From: Antedon mediterranea
Lineage: Eukaryota; Echinodermata; Crinoidea; Comatulida; Antedonidae
Direction: 5' to 3'
DNA: 64,000 bases
Assembly: GCF_964355755.1 (NCBI RefSeq)
Contig: NC_092673.1
Location: forward strand, 2,359,001-2,423,000
Shown: piece by piece, positions 61,201 through 64,000 of the stretch
How positions within the stretch are numbered: the first letter of the stretch is position 1
How the letters are laid out: the number at the start of each line of letters is the position of its first letter
Notes under the pieces: generated by a model
What the model was told of the DNA's origin: nothing
Databases searched by the model: none
Seen by the model: only the letters and a program-made list of their open reading frames with translations
Program-made: the position numbers and the translations under genes

Positions 61201-64000
61201 AATATACCACTACCAGAAGGCAACATTACACTGGTTGAGGGAGACACTCAACTTTTAAGATGTATTGCTGAGCCTACAACAGGTACTTATAGATTTATTC
61301 AGTGGTTAAAATGGCAAGAAACATTCACTCAAGAAGTTCAGGTATGCACAGTACAGTATGTTATATATGTTATAATAATAATGGTAGTCTTATATAGCGC
61401 CTAATACAATTTTTCTAAGCACTTTACACACAAAAATTATCCATAAAGATAACCAAAAAATGAAGAAAAGCAGAGGAATCATTTACACACGCTCCGTTCT
61501 CCAGCACTTTGAAGCTTCATATGAAAGCTCACCGAAACAGTATTCACAGTAGCTCAAGTGAAAAGGTCATCTGTTTCGTAATAGTGATCCTTCGACACAC
61601 TATTTGACTATGTGCCTATTGAGTAAAAAGGTCATGTTCTTCGTCATACTGTATGTTTCTGAGCATGCCCAGAATATTAACCATTTCATTCGAAGCGTGT
61701 TTTGCCTGAGTCAGATTTTAACTCCTCGGTCCTCTTATGTATAAGCCAAATTGGGTCTGGCTATAATTTAAACCTCTGTTATAAGCCCACTCTAGCTATG
61801 GGTGTTAACTTCCTCCAGGGTCCATACTTTGATGTAAAACAGTAGCCAAAATGTAACTAATCATATCAGCCATATCATTTTAAAATTTTAAAATTGTAAC
61901 ATCACATTAAAACTTCAGACAATTTTTAATTTTTCCATAACTGTCTTCTTTTTTCAGAGACAAAAACTGCAAGAATACCACGTAAGTATAAAAGTATTTC
62001 TTTTCAACAAAACAGAAAGAATCAATCAAGGTCGCATTGAAGGAAGAGTTGAGAGCTTCTATCATGAAAAGATTGTTTAACCCAAGAAGAAAACATTTGA
62101 TTTAAAGTTCACCTGTCTCGTTTAAATTAAATTACTTTACTTTCTGCTGTTGAAAAAAAAATGAATCTAAATATAACTTGAATTAATTTGCCATTTGCAT
62201 CAATATAGAAGTTTATCGCTCTAAATTCCTTGCACATTAATCTTCATTTGCTGGTAATACAGCTAATTTATTTGTTTATTATCACTGGTAGTCATCTAAG
62301 CTATAGATGTATGATATTGCCCCTGTCGATCTTTAATAACACTCTGTATGTAACTATTTATAATAGCATTCTCCAGAGGCAAGACTTTGACAGAAACAAT
62401 CTCAGATAAATAACGCTAGAAAAGGTCTTGCTCATAGCACTTAATTGCTGTTAAAAAATAAGTGGTTAATCATAAATTAATTTGGTTGAAGATGTATACA
62501 CTTACTAGCTATGTTTATATTCTTTTTTCATATACACCGGTTAAACATTCGATATACACCGGTTAAACATCCAATATACACCGATTAAACATCCAATATA
62601 CACCGGTTAAACATCCAATATACACCGATTAAACATCCAATATACACCGGTTAAACATCCAATATACACCGGTTAAACATTCGATATACACCGGTTAAAC
62701 ATCCAATATACACCGGTTAAACATTCGATATACACCGGTTAAACATCCAATATACACCGGTTAAACATCCAATATACACTGGTTAAACATCCAATATACA
62801 CATATATGTTCAAAATGTTGTCTACATAGATTGTTTAATTTTGTTTTCTTTTTTTTAGGTTGAATCTGAAGAATGTGGGGATGCTGGACAAATGATGGGC
62901 TTTTCTTGCTTGGTATTAGTACTATTTATTTATTCAAATATCCACAAATCTCAGAGAAAACTGAATTGCTTGAGATTTTAAAAAAAATATATAGAAATAT
63001 AAAAATCAATGGAACGTACAAATACAAAATACATTACAAAATGGATGAAATATTGGTTATTAAAATATTGATTCTCTATATAGAGATATAGTATATTGGG
63101 CCGTATTCACCATTCACACTGAGGCTAAGGGAAACACCTTAAAAATGAAAAAAAATCCTCATCTGTGAAGTGAATAAGTAAATTCTTAAATATCTATTGA
63201 GTTAAGTGAAATACTACATTTTTCTAAGGAAAACACTTAAGTCTAATTGGTGGTGGTTTGGTTGCTGGTTTTAACCACAAATTCTAAATAGCTATATTTG
63301 TTGTATGAATTACAATTTCTGAATGTACTGCTGAGCTTAAACATCAGCCACCCCTCTCCGTCAACTTGTATGTCAATAGTCTTCCTCTAGACACTACTTT
63401 ATGAGTAGAGCTGAAACAAAAATAATATTAATATATAATTAATCTTACCAGGGTATGGGAGAAAACGAAATTGTACTTGAAGCAGTGAAGCCCTATGATA
63501 CAGGACATTACACCTGCTTTTTTAAAACATTATACAAATTTGCCTATGATGATGTTTGGATCACAGTTACAAAGAACAGTAAGTATATATTTCACAAAGT
63601 GACAAATAAAGATCCTTATTTCTACTGATACAAGTATTTATATTATACACCTTACCGTTTTTATTTTTTTAAGTAACTTCAGTGGATAAAGAAACAGTGA
63701 CAATTCCAAGCCAAGGTAAGAAAATAACCACAAAAAACTATGTAAATTCCACAAATCATATATATTATATATTTTCTTCTCTTAACATTACAGGAGAAAA
63801 GATTGATTTAATATGTAGCCTCTGGTTTCGGGACCGTAGCCAGACAAGAGTAATGTTTATTACCCACGCCAATTCCCCAGCAGAGATCTTTATATTTTAT
63901 ATTAATAATATTATGTTTAAAGCATCTTTGCCTCGTCTGTTTTTAACCTCTCGCTATGGTCTTGGGTTTTTCTTATTTCTTCTTAGTACCTGCAACTGTG
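52251..64000 (+). CDS. Ig-domain cell-surface/secreted protein, tandem paralogue of the FGFR-like ectodomain (partial)
   Basis: Coding exons: 52251-52341, 59065-59280, 59948-60117, 60349-60466, 61193-61341, 61958-61981, 62859-62912, 63452-63578, 63674-63715, then 63794 onward (perhaps to 63849, resuming at 63987). All phases agree. The signal peptide is MYIVGVVLLSILLGVECGP. Ig1: DIMIECPVP...TWYKDG...KGLYTCYG. Ig2: YELDCSLS...VRWTKNS...VGMYYCYVENCAG. Ig3: QLLRCIAEP...IQWLKW...TGHYTCFFK. A fourth Ig-like start follows (GEKIDLICSLWFRD). The Ig-exon architecture matches the FGFR-like gene, including the 24-nt microexon, but no FN3 exons were found in the first intron. The window ends before any membrane span or kinase, so receptor, decoy or other fate is open. 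An acceptor before 52207 implies an upstream 5' UTR exon. Confidence 0.82.
53079..53772. repeat. Diverged direct repeat with nested foldback
   Basis: GATAGCGATCGGTGCCATAT... (53085) recurs as GATAGCGATATGTACCATAT (53583). The shared 3' part (GAATATAGTG...ACAGGTAGCTGC) is at about 53515 and 53707. The left copy is interrupted by the foldback at 53149-53450. Confidence 0.75.
53149..53450. mobile_element. MITE family G nested in a repeat
   Basis: Ends ATACCCTTTTCACAGATGCA and TGCAGATGTGAAAAGGGTAT form a long terminal inverted repeat, extended by GTAACTTGTTACCAG / CTGGTTACAAGTTGT. The second repeat copy at 53640 lacks the insertion. Confidence 0.85.
54110..54366. mobile_element. MITE family D (fullest copy)
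   Basis: TA-flanked ends: CAGTCAACACTCCCAATACC on the left and GGTATTGGAATAGTTGACTG on the right. The interior has repeated ACCAGACTCTCTGAAAACCA units. TA flanks with CAGT ends fit a Tc1/mariner-type origin. Confidence 0.8.
54892..55055. mobile_element. MITE family C copy
   Basis: Left GGTCAATTTACACGGACGAG then CGGTAAT, right GTTACCACGCCTCTGTGTAA then ATTGGTC. Confidence 0.85.
55678..56012. repeat. About 330-bp repeat, inverted partner of 2388-2715
   Basis: See 2388-2715. One CRE palindrome (ATGACGTCAT) is intact near 55716-55725; the other is altered (TAACGTCA). Confidence 0.75.
57045..57213. mobile_element. MITE family C copy
   Basis: Left AATTTACACGGACGAGCGGT, right CCGCTCGTTGTGTAAATTGG then CCTTAA. 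Confidence 0.88.
58345..58900. repeat. Probable repeat, GC-richer patch in intron 1 of the Ig gene
   Basis: Unlike its surroundings it holds CpG-rich (GCATTGCGCGCGG, CGATCGATCG) and CTAGG-rich sequence, and begins AAAGCCCCATTCCCTACG. Ends may be weak inverted repeats. It could alternatively be an internal promoter; no open frame. Confidence 0.3.
59311..59562 (-). mobile_element. tRNA-derived SINE, family 2 type
   Basis: Minus strand from 59562: GTGGAGTTATGGCTTGGTGG (box A) and CCTGTTCAAGTCCCGTC (box B), a body of about 170 bp, and a poly(A) end (T run at 59321-59334 on plus). It lies 30 nt past the Ig1 exon donor. Confidence 0.8.
60551..60745. mobile_element. MITE family B copy
   Basis: Left AAAGCTTGGTTCCCACTAGC, right CTAGTGGGAACCACGCTTTA. 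It directly abuts the 5S-derived element. Confidence 0.88.
60755..61182 (+). mobile_element. 5S rRNA-derived SINE
   Basis: 60755-60860 follows 5S rRNA (ACACCGGTTCTCGTTAGATC, TGAAGTTAAGCAAAGTTGGA, TTGGATGGGAGACC, TACTGGGTGCTGTA), including the internal pol III box A and box C regions. About 250 bp of unrelated body and an ATT-repeat tail (61163-61180) follow. It ends about 10 nt before the exon at 61193, so its tail now contributes to the 3' splice-site region. Confidence 0.85.
61381..61440 (-). repeat. Retroposon 3' end (reverse)
   Basis: ATAATAATGG followed by TTATATAGCGCC is the complement of the GCGCTATATAA...(ATT)n ends seen elsewhere. It begins about 30 nt after the exon ending at 61341. 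Confidence 0.5.
61958..61981 (+). CDS. 24-nt microexon of the Ig gene
   Basis: Encodes RQKLQEYH in phase 0 between TTTTTTCAG and GTAAGT. Same size, phase and position as 26769-26792 in the FGFR-like gene. Confidence 0.75.
62530..62803. repeat. 22-bp minisatellite, about 12 units
   Basis: Units on TACACCGGTTAAACAT followed by CCAATA or TCGATA. It lies in the intron between the microexon and the 54-nt exon, the same relative intron that holds the giant MITE array in the FGFR-like gene. Confidence 0.95.

Overview
The window is animal nuclear DNA, AT-rich and intron-rich, and crowded with short inverted-repeat elements, SINEs and minisatellites. Three conserved genes (PUS1, GPAA1 and an FGFR-type receptor kinase) and a fourth, partial, immunoglobulin-domain gene can be read with consistent splice sites and reading phases. 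Gene content and repeat style suggest a marine deuterostome invertebrate such as an echinoderm, but no single marker proves the taxon.

Layout. 1-1974: a 5'-truncated non-LTR retrotransposon, SINE and MITE fragments, and the PUS1 3' UTR. 1975-7704 (minus): PUS1, tRNA pseudouridine synthase, 11 coding exons plus a second, equal-length copy of exon 4. 8469-10412 (minus): GPAA1, a GPI-transamidase subunit, with an intronless coding region. About 10460-11720: probable shared upstream region between GPAA1 (minus) and the receptor gene (plus). 14946-39788 (plus): an FGFR-family receptor tyrosine kinase in 19 coding exons (839 aa by my join): signal peptide, FN3-like domain, two canonical Ig domains, a third Ig-like domain without its disulfide cysteines, one membrane span, a complete kinase and a SNQEYLDL tail. 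39789-52250: intergenic, repeats only. 52251 to the window end (plus): the 5' part of a second secreted or membrane Ig-domain gene. It matches the receptor ectodomain exon by exon, including a 24-nt microexon, so it is most likely a tandem paralogue.

Repeats: one MITE family (ends GCTCTGTCTACACTATC, often beside TTAA) has about 14 copies here. In several copies an internal 21-bp motif has expanded, in one to about 36 units. At least seven other inverted-repeat families, tRNA-derived SINEs, a 5S-rRNA-derived SINE and several 22-191 bp tandem arrays fill introns and intergenic DNA.

The strongest candidates for something undescribed are (1) duplicated PUS1 exon 4, two 129-nt exons only 37 nt apart, an arrangement that should force mutually exclusive splicing; (2) the tandem receptor/Ig-gene pair with an FN3-headed FGFR that lost its third-Ig disulfide; and (3) the MITE family that seeds minisatellites. 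All gene models were spliced by eye and have no transcript support here.
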